5,593 nt of DNA, from assembly GCA_013041975.1 (NCBI GenBank), contig JABDQZ010000353.1, positions 1 to 5,593 of the forward strand. Direction: 5' to 3'. Position 1 is the stretch's first letter; each line of letters starts with the position of its first letter. Positions 5,345-5,593 of the stretch are shown piece by piece. The DNA is from Gammaproteobacteria bacterium. Its GTDB lineage: Bacteria; Pseudomonadota; Gammaproteobacteria; Chromatiales; Chromatiaceae. The notes beneath the pieces are model-generated. The model saw only the letters and a program-made list of their open reading frames with translations. It had not been told where the DNA came from and searched no databases. Made by a program: the position numbers and the translations under genes.

Positions 5345-5593
5345 CTATTCCTGATAACTGATGGCCTGACCATTTATAGCCTGGCTGTCATTGCCCATCA
5401 GCCATAAATAAAGTGGTGACAGCGCTTCAGGTAACTTGCTGTCGGTCTTTTCTTCACCAGGATAGGCGAGATGTCGCATAGTGGTACGTGTCGGTCCAGG
5501 GTCAATGCTGTTGGCCCGAATGGCACTGTTTTCCAGTTCCTGCGCCAGTATCTGCATCAGGCCTTCGATGCCAAATTTTGAAACCCCATAGGC
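5345..5593 (-). CDS. yciK: YciK-like short-chain dehydrogenase, 3' part (5' end outside window)
   Basis: The minus-strand frame is open from the right edge (5593) to the TAG at 5347-5345, giving the last 82 residues. The fragment begins AYGVSKFG, carrying the catalytic YxxxK of short-chain dehydrogenases, and continues into the active-site-side loop IDPGPTRTTM. The tail PLYLWLMGNDS followed by a GQ motif is what I recognise from YciK of Escherichia coli and relatives, an SDR of unclear substrate. The glycine-rich cofactor motif and the NAG motif lie outside the window. The methionine at 5557 is internal, not the start. The gene converges with the thioredoxin-like gene across 154 bp. Confidence 0.85.
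   Translation of the reverse strand, partial: AYGVSKFGIEGLMQILAQELENSAIRANSIDPGPTRTTMRHLAYPGEEKTDSKLPEALSPLYLWLMGNDSQAINGQAISYQE

Overview
The window looks like ordinary chromosomal DNA from a gammaproteobacterium of moderate GC content. The main pointers are a YciK-type short-chain dehydrogenase at the right edge, a short ComEA-like secreted protein, and a dispersed-type palindromic repeat of a sort I recall from gammaproteobacterial genomes. A marine methylotroph or sulfur oxidiser (for example Methylophaga-like) would fit, but that is only an impression. There are no tRNA or rRNA genes, insertion sequences, phage genes or CRISPR arrays.

Layout: (1) 1-1451, plus strand, is the 3' two thirds or so of a bifunctional class II aldolase / short-chain dehydrogenase, cut by the left edge. 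(2) 1498-2007, minus strand, is a hypoxanthine (deoxyinosine)-DNA glycosylase, convergent with the first gene and only 46 bp away. (3) 2031-2147 is a large inverted repeat with 32-bp arms and a structured 53-nt centre that almost fills the gap between two minus-strand genes. (4) 2153-3565, minus strand, is a dihydrolipoyl-dehydrogenase-like flavoprotein with no partner genes in view. (5) 3566-3775 is a divergent control region with a candidate promoter on each strand, an AT-rich inverted repeat and a perfect 9-bp hairpin. (6) 3776-4039, plus, is a small secreted helix-hairpin-helix (ComEA family) protein followed by a strong intrinsic terminator. (7) 4165-5190, plus, is a secreted protein with two tandem thioredoxin-like domains, preceded by palindromic sequence. 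(8) 5345-5593, minus, is the 3' end of a YciK-like SDR gene, cut by the right edge. The gap 5191-5344 holds nothing I can name.

The genes do not form an obvious pathway: carbohydrate or aldehyde metabolism, DNA-deamination repair, a flavin disulfide oxidoreductase, DNA binding outside the cytoplasm, and periplasmic thiol chemistry. Only the glycosylase and the flavoprotein are candidates for a shared transcript, and the palindromic element lies between them. I did not find a convincing new multi-gene system. The items most worth a second look are the 2031-2147 element and the tandem-thioredoxin protein.
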